Assembly: GCA_016800925.1 (NCBI GenBank)
Contig: JABCPU010000032.1
Location: forward strand, 124,001 to 188,000
Length of the DNA stretch: 64,000 nucleotides
Reading direction: 5' to 3'
Source of the DNA: Suillus spraguei
Taxonomy: Eukaryota; Basidiomycota; Agaricomycetes; Boletales; Suillaceae
The position numbers and the translations under genes were made by a program. Under the pieces are notes generated by a model, which was given only the letters and a program-made list of their open reading frames with translations, ran no database searches and was not told the origin of the DNA. Shown here in pieces: positions 22,836 through 37,300 of this stretch (its first letter is position 1; every line of letters starts with the position of its first letter).

Positions 22836-25800
22836 TCATTGTAGCAGCGCCTTGATCTCGCCGACCACATTCCTGATTCTATCGTCAGGGAATACCGGGA
22901 GAGCTGACGTTACTGTTTGCAACTCTGTAGATTGTGCAGAATCTAGTGAGATGCCTCGCGTGTTCCCGGCATAGACCTTGATCGATGAGCAAACAGTCTT
23001 GGTACGGAATGCAAGGACACTTACCACGTTGCCCAAAGCGACCAGCGTGCGGTAGGTAACTTCTGCATCATCTGTGTTTGAACGTAGCAACTAGGAACTG
23101 CTTAGTAGATGGACAAGAACGAACATGCCTCGCATAAATACCTGAAGAACCAATCCAACGTGCTGGTTCACCACATCTCTAGCGACAGATGTTGTTAGGT
23201 AGGCACAAGAGAAGCTGGTTCAACATTTAGTCCCTTTCCCTAATGCAGTATGGCGAAGTCATACTTGAAAAGGATGGTCGCCAAAGCCACGCGTTGAACC
23301 TTCGTCAGAAGTGCGTAAGGTGTGTCACTAAGCGCCTCAAAAACCTGCTTTCTGTGAGAACCACCGCTTGAACCGAAAAATGAAGTCACCCGCCTGTGCA
23401 ACCCACTCCCCTTCGTCCACAGGAGTGCCCTCTTGGAAACAATTAGCTACCGTGCGGAAAAGTAACAAAATATTCGTTTCTTGAGCCTTCGACATAGCCT
23501 TCCCATGCAATCGGACTTCAGTCCAATCAGATGCCTTGAACAAGGATGCAAGAAACCGTTCTCGTCCACCGGGGGCAGCAGCAGCATCTGCACAATATGC
23601 AGCTACCAATCTGCTTAGGTCCATCACTTAGAGTAGTCAGTAAAATGATGATTACAACATGATGGAATGCTTACTAGGGAATCGCTGGGACGCCGGCCAT
23701 CGCTCTAGAATCTGTATGATAGCGTCTGCATGAGTTCCGCCAAGGGGTGGAAGAGAAGGTTGAGAAGTTGTTGAAGTGACTTGGGAAAGATAAGTAAAAG
23801 CTTCTTCGACGGTCGCCAACTCGTCGGGGTACATTGCAAGGGTTGCGGTGGACTGGCATGTCTGTGTTCAGAAAGTGGCTCAATGCAGCTCAATCGCGTG
23901 CGTACAATTTCGTTGCGTAGTGCTTCGTCGAATTGGTACAACTTTGCTTGCATCGCTGATACATTAGCTTGCTTGAAGGAGACAAACTTGGCCTGCAGAA
24001 ATTAGCGCCGAGCTCAGCTATCGCTATCTAGAAGAATCTTACATATGGTATGATTTTCGGAGCTGAAGGTGACACCGAAGGAACTGGGGGTGTAGAAACA
24101 GGAGCACCGCTGTACCGAGATGCGCCCGTAAAAGGATCCATATAAGCCGTGGACGGGGCGGGCGCTGCTGAGGTAGCGGTAGCTTGATATCTTGATGCTC
24201 CTGATGGCAATCTGATACATGTCATATTATTGAACATCAATGCTTACCAGTGTACGGGTCAACGTATTCACTACTGGCGCCTAAATTGACTCCCGAGGTA
24301 TTCTTTTCTATGAACTTGACAACTTCGTCGATGTAGTTCGTTGACAAATCATTCTGTTCTAGAAAGCGTTGAGCAGCTACGTATGGATTCTCTGCGATGA
24401 AGAACAAACATTAAATTTATGTCCGTAGCATGAGAGCATATGAAATACTTGCCCGACACATTAAATGGTAGTTTCAATGGAGGTGCGCCTTCCTGCACAT
24501 CGACGTCAAACACGTAGTCATATTCCTTGCCATTGAAAAGTTGCTTCCTGCCAGAGCCGACAGCGTCTACGACATCGCCGATCTTCTGCCAGTTTGAGGT
24601 TGCACTATCCCACTACACTAGTTTAGATGATCGTCTCGCTACTTCGAAAGTGCTCACCTGATGCGCCTCAACAAGGTCGCCATTTTTTATCATTTTTACT
24701 TCTCCAGGTTTCTTACCTGTGCGATTTTAAATTATCCCGGCGAAATCCATGTGAGTAGTGACCGCCAACCTGGATGGAGCAATGCATCTGGACCAGGAAG
24801 ATCAGATTTCTTGACATCGCCCACTTGCTGCGACGAAAGAGCCTGGCTTGCGATATGATCATCGAATGCCTTAAGCTCCACTGCGCTGGCCCAACGATCT
24901 TGAGATTCGCTGAACACTCGAACGATACCGTCGCTACAGCCACTGACAATATCTCCGTTGGGCATCGTAGATACAGCCCAAACAGATATTGCGGGATGAA
25001 CAATCGTTTGTACGCATTCACCGTCTAATCTTTGTGAGTAGGTGTCATGGGTTAGACGCAGTTCGATAACGCACCTTGCCACACTCTCACAGAGCGATCT
25101 TCGCCACCCGATACTATCCCTCCATTCGGAAGAACGGACAGGCTGTACACAAACGACGTGTGTCCAGATAGCGCGTAAACTACATCGCCCTGCATTGTCC
25201 AAACTTTAATCTCACTAGTCCCAATCAGCCACCCCATTTCGTCCAAAAATAGCGAGAATAAATTACCTATCGTTGGAACATGAGGCAAAGCCTATGTCGG
25301 GTATTAGGGTCAAGCCACGAACTGCATCCTTATGTCCCTCATAAGTCCGCATCATCTTGTGTTGAACCCAGTACTTGATGGTTTTATCCGCCGAAGCTGA
25401 TTGAAAAAGTATCGTATCCGTCACTGACCTGTCAGACTGTAAATGGTCTCACGCACCGGTCAAAGATTGTTCATCGTCAATGGCAAGAACTCCCCAAACT
25501 GCTTGCTGGTGCCCCTTTAAATCATACGCTAGCTGGAATTGTTTCCAGACTTTGGCGGTTCTGTTACATTGAATATCAGTACACTACGCTTGCCGGGTAA
25601 TGGAAGATTCTCACCTGTCCCATGACCCAGAGATGATGGTGCCAGATGAGCTAACATTAAGAGCACAAACATTATCGGTGTGTCCGACCAGCGAATATTC
25701 AGGATCCTCTTTCTGTGCTGGACCTAAGGCGAAGATATTGACTACCGCATCCTGTCCCCCGACAACAGCGTATCCTGCCTTGGGTCAATGCTGCATGAGA

Positions 25801-26107
25801 CGATACTAAGGACCGGCAAGCCTACCTTGCGGCGCTTCAGGCGACGGGGAAATATATTGTACAGCATTGACGAATTTTGACCCAGCTCGCAGAACAGATG
25901 AAGGAGTGAAGGCAACAGTTGGGGATGATCGTTTCCAGGAGATCGCAGTGGAGTCTCGCGATGCTGAAAGGATGATGTTTTCTGTTGGTGAAGCTACTGC
26001 ACGAACCTATGACAGTTCCGATCAGATTAACTCCCCCGCGAGAATTGATGGGAGAAACCTACATCTGAGGAGTGGGCTGATAGTGTGGCTGATAGCTTGT
26101 AAGGCAT
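22836..26107 (-). CDS. DOA1: PLAA/Doa1/Ufd3-like ubiquitin-binding WD40 protein
   Basis: The start ATG at 26107 gives MPYKLSATLSAHSSD, then WD40 blades (ENIILSASRDSTAISW; VSSSGTIISGSWD; NGDIVSGCSDGIVRVF). A PFU ubiquitin-binding domain follows at about 24280-24680 (NGDLVEAHQWDS; NGKEYDYVFDVDVQ; FLEQNDLSTNYIDEVVKF). A C-terminal PUL armadillo domain runs from about 24000 to 22836 (AMYPDELATVEEAFTYLSQ; DNRIRN-like PDDRIRNVVGEIKALLQ-stop). This order is diagnostic of Doa1/PLAA, a Cdc48/p97 cofactor that controls ubiquitin homeostasis, ribophagy and membrane-protein sorting. All three domains are present. Introns are about 45-60 nt; one at about 23860-23905 (GTACGC…ACACAG) is needed to keep the PUL frame open. 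Confidence 0.93.
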
Positions 26108-27457
26108 CGAACGAGATCCTTGGCAGCCGCGCAGAGACAAATACTGTAGGTGGTAGACAAGAGACTACAATTGAAGGATAAAAGCAGGCAATCACGTCGC
26201 TGAAGAGTTTAGTTAAAACAGTCGAAATCTAGAAACCACGGCCACGGTATCCGCCTTCTGTATTTCCTGAACTTTCGTTGAGTTATTTTCCCACAAGCAG
26301 TCAATTATAGCAAAACAGATCTATGTAGCTAAACAGAGCGCTGCGCATAGCGCTCAGGACTGGGCTAGACCACGGAAGAAACCATTGCCACGGATGTCAC
26401 ATTTGCGATAAAGTTCTACATAGACATCGATAACTATAATGTGCACCACACTAACGAGCCCCACAGTCGTTAAATCGACAGCAGGGAGATACGGAGGTGT
26501 AAACTATGCCATGCACCATTATTTCATCTCCTGCGAGGGCCTCCCGATGCAGACCGTCGACTATGAACTTAAGTAAGTACGACGGATTGCCAAATCATGA
26601 GGGGATGAAAAGAGCTGACAGATTTCGTATTATTTATCACTTATCAAGTTTAGGGCAGGCCTTATTGATTTATCTTATACAGACGCTCGGCCAGATATAA
26701 ACAATCGATTACTAGCGCCCATACTGCATGGCTTGAGCAGAGGCAAATTGTTAGATTCGCTGCGCTTGTCGTTGACAAATTCGCAGCAAAACCGAATCGT
26801 TGAAGCTATATCTTTCGCCTATGGGGGGTGCAGCAAGTTTCCCCGATATTACCTCACCGAAACACAAGATGGGCAACCGTGAGTTCAACGTAACAGATAA
26901 TTAGGGTATCGACAACGAGATAGGAAGGGGAAGATCGTACGCTGATACGGCTTTGACCCGTTCACCGTGGCATGCGTGAATAGATCGAAGATCCAGGCAG
27001 AGGGCATCAGCTGCGGCGTAGATACCACATATTCACCCCGAAACTATATCCGACTAACTTCGCGAAAGACGTTATACTTGCTTTGTACCCTCGAAGCTTA
27101 ACTTTGTCGGACAGCAAGCACCGTTTCCGGGCGCCTTTTACGGTCTGAATGCCAGAGACACGGTGGCAAGGATGTGAAAATTATCTGACCTAATACATTA
27201 TCTTTCGACGCTGGAATCAAGCGGCACGAAATACATAACGTTGAGCTGCTGTTAGCAACTTGCGAAACTCGCACGGTAAGCCAATGAACGCGGACAAATT
27301 TGATCGAGCGATCCTAGAATTCCCAGCGAGTGGTATACAGCAAGACTAGCTCGGAGCAATATGAAGCGATTCATCGACATGTAGGATCTTGTAATTAGTT
27401 TTTCCTGAAGCGAGGACTGACCATCATCAATACAGCAAAACGTCTTCACGGAAAGTT
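26108..27457. other. Intergenic region with no recognised gene
   Basis: About 1.35 kb between PLAA (starting at 26107) and the 3' end of the Hop1-like gene (27458). It holds only short unrelated ORFs and no repeats that I can match elsewhere. The PLAA promoter should lie at its left end. Confidence 0.4.
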
Positions 27458-30400
27458 TCAGTCACAAAGATCAACGCCTGAGCCGATTGATATTTTGACC
27501 CGTTTCCCGCGGTGCCCTAAATCTGTTGCAGCTTTGCGCTTTTCGGCTTCATGAGCGACCGCTAGCGTGAGGACATTCTGAGTCGCTTCTTGGGTTTGAG
27601 ATTCGTTGTCAGAGGAACCTGCCTGCGCCGTGACCTCAGGACGTAAGTTGGAATCTGCAATGTCAGCCGAGCTATGTGTGGGTGTCAGCACATGATTGAT
27701 CGGGTCGCATGAGACAAGTTGATCCTACGCCACTAAGGTTTGTCCTCCTTTAGGTTTGCATTGCACCTAGCAGCGTTATCTTGCGTTAGCAACGTAACAT
27801 GTAATGATCAATACCTCTGACCGTCTCAGATAAACCCATAAGGCGATTCTCGACCTCAGTAAGCGGATTGAAGTAATCAGCATAGGCCTTGGTTCGTTTC
27901 GACTTGGAGAGGAAGACATATTTGGTTTTTTGAAGCTCCTTCTGCTTTTTGGGTTTCGCGCCTTTCTTGCCCCTTTTCGCGTGGGAGCGAGTGACACCAA
28001 TACCTAACTCATCAGAGACGATACTTTCTACCGCAATAAAGCCTAGAAAGGCATTTGCGTTGAAAAAACTGGCATATGCTGATCACACACCCACCTTCCT
28101 CTTCTAGCCTCGTCAAAAGCTGACCAACCAGTGCAGTGTCGCACCCTTCGATAATGCATGAGATTGATACCGAGGAATAAGATCAGAATTAAACTGACCA
28201 GTGTACTCCCTGAATAGTGACGCCGAAGATGGCTGGTGCACCTCGTAAATTTTGATAGCCCTCCTGCAAAAAGTAAGTAATTCTGACGCAAGAGACAAGT
28301 TACTGTGTACCTGAAGAGGGCTAGGTCTTTGTACCGGGCAATCATATCAGCATGAATCTTTTCCGCGATAACGTCCCACTCATGGGAGCCACGGAGACGA
28401 CAATCAAAGCAAATGAATTGAGTAGGGAGACGCTTGTCTCGTGCACCGTGATATCTATATCTCATTTAACGAAATATCAAGTATTCAGAAAAGAGATTAT
28501 TGCGTACCCCATGCACCTAGCCAACCGATCTTTATCAGAGAGCTCGCCTTATACTGGAGATTAAAATGCATACCAGACGTGGAACCAACGTTTGCAACCA
28601 CCCTCACACTCTAAAGAAAAATCGGCAATCTTCCAAAAGGGTAAATCGACTTGTGTTTCTTTCCAACTCGCTGCGTACGCACCGATATCCCACAGTCACA
28701 GTCAAGCTGAACTTCATCTGTCAACGACACGGAGCCCTTGGAACGGTTGTTATGAGGAGCGATCTGTGGACCAGTGATACCTGGATTGCACGATGGTCCA
28801 GGCGCTTCCAGGACCTGCGTCTCCATATCTGTAAAAAAAATCAGTGACTTGACGCAATACAACACACCAGATAGACGTCGTACCCAACATCTCTGAATCA
28901 GGTGCGGTGGACACACCATTCCTCATCCCAAGTAGATCCTGGAGGTACTGAGTATCAACTTCTTGAGTGGAGATGGCGGAGGCGGAGGAGGGAACATCAG
29001 AAGCAGGCAAGGACAGGGCCTTATTCGATGAAGGAGCAGGTATCGGCGACCCCATGACAATCTCCTGAGTAGCTGGGATCTGCTGCGTTTCCTCGATATC
29101 ATGAGCAACCTTTCTAACATTCTAACGCGAACATCAGCGAGGTAAGAGAAGGAACTGATGATTGACAAACCAAATCACCGACGCATATCGGGGTCGACTC
29201 CGACATACCACCATACTGGGCGTGAGCGCGCGCCGAAGTAACATTGACCTGAGAGAATGGCCGAACCTCTCCATCTTCGCTGCGTATGCCGACGGGGGCC
29301 ATGATTACATCACCACCTAACCGGCACAAAACAATGCCTTCGTCAATTACCATTTCGCCTTCGGCATCCTCGTCTTCATCTACACTCCAGACGACGTTGC
29401 GCTCCAACGCATCTTTCTTCTGCAACTGTGCATCCTCCGCTCTGATTCTCGCTTCTTCAACAGGAGTCAACCTCGGGGCTGTGTGAGACGTGATACCCGC
29501 GAATGGCGCATTGTTGTCTTCTGATATAGAAGGAAGATACGACGATACTGAAACCACTTTCATGTCGAGGCTGAATAAAGAAGATGCATCAAGTTAATGG
29601 ACTGGGACTCTTAGTGCTTACCCATGCCATCCTGCGTTCACTTGGCCAATGCTCGTTCGTTCTGGTACTTCACCCGCTGTATGGGTGGTAAAGAACCATT
29701 TGTTGTCTTCAGGATCTGCCGCCTGAAAATGAGGGGGTTGGTAGTCGTCTGGGGCATCTTCGTTGAAGAACAACTTGAAATTTCCGTAGCGGTTCTCTGC
29801 GTGAGAGTTTCCGTCGAACTTGACAAGGAAAGACATTGACACGCACTTGGAAGGTTTTCCATCTGATTGATAGTAGTTATGAGCGACTTCATCATTGCCT
29901 GAAACAAAGCGCTTGAGAACGACATGCTTCCGAGCAAGTGAGGACTAGGGCACCTTAACACTCCTTTTAACCTCCCCAAGAGTCGGTATCTTCCCTTTCT
30001 TAAGGGCCTCGGAGACAGGATCTGGGCGCGCAAGAGACATCTTCGACAACTGATCTCCAAGAGTCATGATCGGTATGACGGTGTGACTTCCAGGCAGCTT
30101 GTGGTACTTTGCATACCTCATCAATTTAGTATAATATATATACAAAAGCCTCGTACACTCACATGAAAATTGAAGGTGTAAGCCTCTATAACACTGCAAG
30201 TAGCCTAGTCAGAGAACCTAGCGATATTAAAGGCTAAAGTCGACAAACTTGTTGGGATCGTTGCTGTCCTACATTAAACATAAGAAAAAGAGTGTCTCTA
30301 AGTGCATCTAATCTCACCAAGTAAATGCCGAATATAACTTTCCGAAGGTATTGCTTGTCTATGGCCTCAAATATGCCGTTTTCCTTAGAAACATGGATAT

Positions 30401-30888
30401 ATGCGCGTTTATCATAGAGAATGAATGCATATATGCGCACCAGGTAGTCAATTATACGATCCCCTTCATTAGTAAAACCTCGGTTGAGGGTCATGATCGT
30501 GACGCCACTGATATTCAGTCCGACAGTTCCGTCTGAAGAGAAAGAGCCAGACGAAGAAGAGGCTTGTCCTTTAGACGAAAGTCGGTCTATATTTAGTTTT
30601 GGTTAGTGTTTATCAGTCACCGTTTGCAAGTTATACTCACATTCACCGAAGTTCTCGGCCGGTAGAAGACCCCTGAAATTGACAGTGAGATAAGAATAGG
30701 AAGGATGTAGTGAGCACACCTCAAGTATGTGATGCATCCTAAACCAGCCTTGAGTAAAGTCTGCACGCATTCCAAACTTTGTTTGCTGCTTATCGTCTGA
30801 GGAACAATCATTGACAACTCCAGGTCGACGACAACTCGTGGATTAGTACCTGAGTTTCTGTATTTACTGCAGTGCGTTGCGTCTGCAT
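27458..30888 (-). CDS. HOP1: Hop1-like HORMA-domain meiotic axis protein with PHD finger
   Basis: The start ATG at 30888 gives MQTQRTAVNTETQ, spliced to TISSKQSLECVQTLLKAG. The HORMA domain spans about 29620-30880 (RGLLPAENFGE; GVTIMTLNRGFTNEGDRIID; AIDKQYLR; KYHKLPGSHT; PPHFQAADPEDNKWFFTTHT). A disordered middle follows. A C4HC3 PHD finger is split over several exons at about 28400-28700 (CDCGIS, ECEGGCKRWFHVW, CMGY, FICFDCRL). The C-terminus is basic (GKRVKISIG…). Hop1/HORMAD proteins build the meiotic chromosome axis and steer recombination to homologues; the PHD finger suggests histone-tail binding. The last exon ends at 27458. Expression is expected in meiosis, so intron retention in vegetative RNA would not be surprising. 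Confidence 0.9.
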
Positions 30889-31287
30889 GGCTATTAAGTG
30901 CGTCTGAGTGTATCAGAAATTTTATAGTCGTTGGTTTTTGCTTGGATAACGGGAGACGGAAGGAGCAAGACGTTGCCAGTTGGCAATCGGACGCGACGCG
31001 CATTTGTATCGCATGTGAGATAATCACGTGACTAATAAACGGAGATCATTCTAGCACCTGTAGTACTTAGTAGCTGGCTACGGTGTAAGTTGTAACATCA
31101 TCAATAAACATGTCAGCGATGTATCCATTCATGAAGCTTTGAAGGGCAGGAAACTCTCAAAATCAGTGGTTCGAGTTGACAGTGTTACAGATGTAGTATC
31201 AAAAACTATGCTATCACCAACTCATCAGACCTGCCACAACATCGAAAACACACGTGGAACCTATGTTTGATACGAAGCTTTATAATA

Positions 31288-31855
31288 TCATGGTTGTCCC
31301 ATGCCAATAAGGCTCGTAATTCGTGTGTCAAACCCCTCACTGCGAACTGGCATCTCCGGAGTGTGGAATGGGTTTTTCATGACGGCGTCTGCATAGGCTT
31401 CGTACACTCTCTGAAGAACCGAATCCGCTGTTGTCTCTGCCAAGGATGTGAAAAGAACGAATTTGGTTCCTGTGAAATAAAAGTATAAGAAGGCTAGCTA
31501 TGATATGCGTCAGATCAAGCACCTGTCGCGGTCAACAAGATGGTCATCTTAAATGTTTCCCCTTCGATGACCTGTGCACCTGAACTTGAACCAGTAGGGG
31601 ATAAGCGGCTTGTAATAGCGTGAATGCCATGCAGAGTGCCAGCGAGGACTAAATGCTCGTTTGATGTGAGTTGAGCAAGGCCATCTGAGAAGGACTCAGT
31701 CACGAACAAAGCTGAATTCGTTCTCAACAACCTGCAAAATTGCGCTGGTAGACCAAGCCACCGGCTTTGTTGATGACCTTTTACACCTTGCTTGAGCAAT
31801 TGTTTGATTAATTACTTGACGAAAGGAAACTTACCCACAGGCTAAAGATTGCCAT
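31288..31855 (-). CDS. TRS23: TRAPP complex subunit TRAPPC4/Trs23 (sybindin family)
   Basis: Four exons reconstruct a complete protein of about 136 aa: MAIFSLW, then VINKAGGLVYQRNFAD, then an exon with NEHLVLAGTLHGIHAITSRL and QVIEGETFKMTILLTATG, then TKFVLFTSLAETTADSVLQR and a tail (NPFHTPEMPVRSEGFD…). The length and the IEGETFK / TGTKF / MPVRSEGFD pattern are those of TRAPPC4, a core longin-fold subunit of the TRAPP GEF for Ypt1/Rab1. It acts in ER-Golgi and intra-Golgi traffic and autophagy. All splice sites are GT-AG. The 5' end faces the glutaminyl cyclase gene 112 bp away. Confidence 0.92.
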
Positions 31856-31966
31856 AGGCGTGAAGAGGAGAAAGTAGCTGGCAAGGGTGTTCCACGGGTC
31901 ACGCCGACAGCTGGCAATATTTGACTGTTTAACCGTTCACCATTAGGCTCTCATATTTTCCAGTCA
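31856..31966. promoter_or_regulatory. Divergent promoter between TRAPPC4 and glutaminyl cyclase
   Basis: Only 111 bp separate the two divergent start codons, so both core promoters must share this interval or overlap the neighbouring 5' regions. I see no TATA box with confidence. Confidence 0.5.
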
Positions 31967-33437
<1,471 letters not shown>

Positions 33438-33599
33438 CCAGGTTATAGAAATAGGTTGACGGACCAAGTTCAGATAACTCAATTCATTGATACAAGGCAA
33501 TGATACAGTCATGTACGAAGTACAGAGAGGGAACACAAGCTGAAAACATAAGCGAAAAGCGTTGGATAAAAATGTTCACAACGCAAGGACAAGTGCTTC

Positions 33600-34000
33600 A
33601 CAAGTTCGAAGGCATCCAAAGCAAGTTGTGGGTGGGTAGCACCCTAAGCTTCGGTGCTGATTGAAGAATGCATCAGTATCAGGCCTTGTGTTTTTCTCGT
33701 ACATCAGGTCTTTGCCTTCTCTATCAGCGTCTTTCGTGATTTACGCATTTCCACATGCAGTAGAATGCCGAGCAACTTACATATAAGCATCAAGTTCCTC
33801 AACTAGTTTGGCACTTTCCGTCAGAGCAGTCGCAAACTTAGTTCTCGCCCTAGCTTCCAATGAATGAGGACTGAGCCCTTCTCGTTACTTAGCAGAATTG
33901 GCATCCTTCTTCGCAAAGTTCAGACTGTCATGGTACGCAGTAATGAACGACTAACCAAATACTGTTTGTCTACTACGACAAAGCGGTCACAGATTCAAGA
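33600..34000 (-). pseudogene. Degenerate coding relic with in-frame stop, family unknown
   Basis: The minus strand encodes YHDSLNFAKKDANSAK, a TAA stop, and then in the same frame LEARARTKFATALTESAKLV followed by EELDAYM. After an intron-like GTAAGT it continues as DREGKDLMYEKNTRPDTDAF then FNQHRSLG. The composition is protein-like and helical, and the two halves share a frame across the stop. It reads like an inactivated small gene or the end of a longer one. I cannot name the family. It lies between the 3' ends of the cyclase and RdRP genes. Confidence 0.35.
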
Positions 34001-34344
34001 GCCCTGGTTGTACCTCAAGACATACCTGTGAATTATAAAGGTTATTCTTTCACTCGCGATGAACATGAGTGACAAGAAGTGCAAAGACAATACTGCCTAT
34101 GCACGGGCTTGTATTAAGATAGGTAATTTAGTGCCAACGCAGTGAGCGCCTCGTTATCAGGCCTTCTTACAGTTAACCGCTCTAGTTTTTGGATACTGGG
34201 GCTGAAAGACAAGTCGAACTTGGATGATTCCTTGAGACCTTTCCTTCAAAAAAAAAGTCACGTAACCTAATAATCAAGTTAATTCCAAATTCGCCAATAC
34301 GCTCATACTGAGTAGTCTGAGCCTATACATTCTATAGTGATATC

Positions 34345-37300
34345 CTAAGTTTGTGTTGAGGGCAGTTCCTGCAACTGCTCCAAACAGTCTAGCACGACTC
34401 CCAACGCAACCAAACCAAAACTTTGTGCTCCGTAACCCCCTTTACCTTGCTCGTGACTCTCTTTGTACTTCTCCTGACTCAGTGCCCAAGCAGACCACCC
34501 GATCTCTAAGCTATCCCGCACCTCGTCCAGCGACGCGTTCTCCATACTTTCCGGTAGCATTCTGCCTCGAACATCGCGAATGAGGACCGAAATGCATTCT
34601 CTCATTGCATATATCCGATCCGTTTTAAATCGCTTCTGTGAGCACTTTGCAAGGATAGTTCCGACGACGATCTCCTCCTCGCGTAGATGCGCACCGGGTA
34701 TTCGTGAGAGTGTGTGACAGGTTGCAACGTAGATGAGTTCGTCTAGGTATGCCGAATATATACTGTCCATTGAAACCTTGAGTTTTGAAGGTCTCTCACG
34801 ACGCTCTAGCTGTCGTTTGACTAAAGAACGAAGTGTAATGGAGATGGCATCACTCAGTGGCTTTTCTAGCTGCTGAGGAACGTAAGTGGGTATATCGTCG
34901 AGCTGGATGTTGCGATATAGGTGGCCTAAGGCCCGGTCGGACTCGTAATAATCTGTCGGTCGGGGAGATTCCACCTCTGCTGCATGCCAATCAGGTTTGT
35001 AGGGGATGAGGCTGCGAGGAATATCTTCAATGTCGACCTTCCATCCGTTCTTTGGGTAGTCAACGGCTTGGCTATGAAGAGCTGCGAGCTTCAGGCATGA
35101 CTCGTTAAACGTTCCATCCTGTGAAATAATCTGAGTTCCAGCTCTGCACACCTTTGATGACATTACGTACACTAGCTTGATCTGCGGTGAACGTAATAAG
35201 TTAGGGCGCTAGATCCTTGTAAAATAAAACTTGCCTGCAATAGTGATGTGCTTGTCGGACACCAGTCCCTGCAGTTAACTTGAGCTACCGAACAGCTTGC
35301 ACATATCCAGAATTGACGTACCACGACATCTGAGTTGATATATTCCACGACGAAATTACACACGTCGTCAATTGTGCTGGGTTGTTCGATCGTGAAAGGC
35401 TTCCCCGACGGATAAGATGCTGGATCATAATGATCCGGGAGATCAAGGGTGGATGTTGTATAATCTCATAGAGATCGCTATAAGTTATAAATTATGAATC
35501 TTAGGTCAGAGCAGAGGTAACATTTTTCCTTACCCGTCAAGATCGCCACCGCCGAGCGAATTTGCCAAACAAGTTGCGCCTATGATCGAGATATTGTAGA
35601 CAAAATTTTTCAAATACACGAGCACCTACCGGTGGATGCAAATACGACTACATTCTTCAGATGGCTAAAAAGGCAGAGTTTATCAGTTGGAGGTTTTCCG
35701 ATGGCATATGACTGCTGGACTAAACTGGTGTTAATTTGCGATAAGTGTAGTGCAGGCATGAGCTTACCGTCGCCTGGATGTATGACAGGACTTCGCGAGA
35801 TCATACAAGGCCCATGAAGCCATATGGGCTCGCTATCCCCTGGCTTGTGAACACATGCTTGTGGAGCATGTAAACAACAAGTAAAGCGAGGTGTCAGAAA
35901 TGAAGGCATACCATATATTTTACCGGGAGGCAGTTTGAAGACGTTCGAGTGGCCTTTTTTCTCATAAGCAGGTCCCTCATCAGTGACACCCATCAGCATG
36001 TAGCTGTTTGGAATTGGAATGCGTGCATCATGTTTAACTGCTCGCAGAACGTGGTTGATAGCACAGGCTCGTAGTTGTGCCAGAAAGGGTGTGTCGACGT
36101 TCCGATGATGAAGATGCGTAGGGTTGAGCTTCAGACCGAGGGTGTTGAGTTTCCGTAACGTCGATGCCAGTCGGAAAGTTGGAGACAATCCATGACTTTC
36201 CAAGAGTGCCGCAAAAAGTTCAACTGAGTCGTGAGCGGTGCGTGCCTCGGCAACAACCTTTTGCTGCAACTCCATAAAGGTATCTTTTGAGGCACCTCGG
36301 TCTTCTAGAACTGTGATCAAAGGTCTAGCAAGTCGCATGAGCACCTACACTATAAAATTGAAATGATAAGGAACTTGAAAATACCTGTTAAGATGAGGAG
36401 TATTAGGTTTCACGACAGGACGAGCAATTTCTATCATAGCGTATTCTTCTCCGTGATCCTTGAACTTGTTCATACTTTCTCTCAAGCAAAGTTGGATCCC
36501 CTCGAGTTGCTTGTCAACCGCCACGACGCCCTTAAAACCAAGGAATCTGATTTGGTACTATAGTCCCATTTAGTACAGTACTTTCAAGCGTGAAACTACT
36601 TACAGCCGAAGGCTTCACTGCATGCGCACCACCATCTCGTCGAGCATCGCAGAGAGTTTGCCAGATTAAATCACCAAGTTCATTGCTGACGGTTCCGACA
36701 CCGTCAGAAAACATCACACCGTTTTCGACGATATCAGGCATTTCCGACCACTGCGATCGATGGATCTTGACCGACGGATCTGTCGCCGTAAAGGCTTGCT
36801 GAAAGGCTATTTAGAGAAAATATCGACGGAAACAGCTGACTTACAGCCATCCGGGCAGCATACTTCGAAGGGGAATAAATGCATCCGCTGAAGTCTCCCA
36901 AGCTACTTCTTATCGTGTGCGCATTGACCAGTCCCTTGGTGTCGTGCTGGAAAGAGCTAACGAACCAAACAGCATGCTCCCTCAGTGCAGAGGAAGAGTA
37001 CGCTAGGAAATCGAAATGTTTTCCCGCAAGCTCAAAGCCATGATTCAACAAGCCCCCGACACGGCGCCTGACGAAACTCGCCCCATCCACTTCCCTGTCC
37101 CAGCGATACTGGAGACGATCCTCGTCACGGAAGTCAACTCGAATGAAGTTGCCTTCATAGCCTTCGTACTCGCGAATAACGCGGTTTGATTGCAGTATGT
37201 TGGGCCCTTCGAGGATGAGCCGAGTTGGTGTGACTGTGACACGATGACAATAAAAGCGGCCAGCAGGCGCCTGCGGACGGACATTCCCAAGCTTCGCCTG

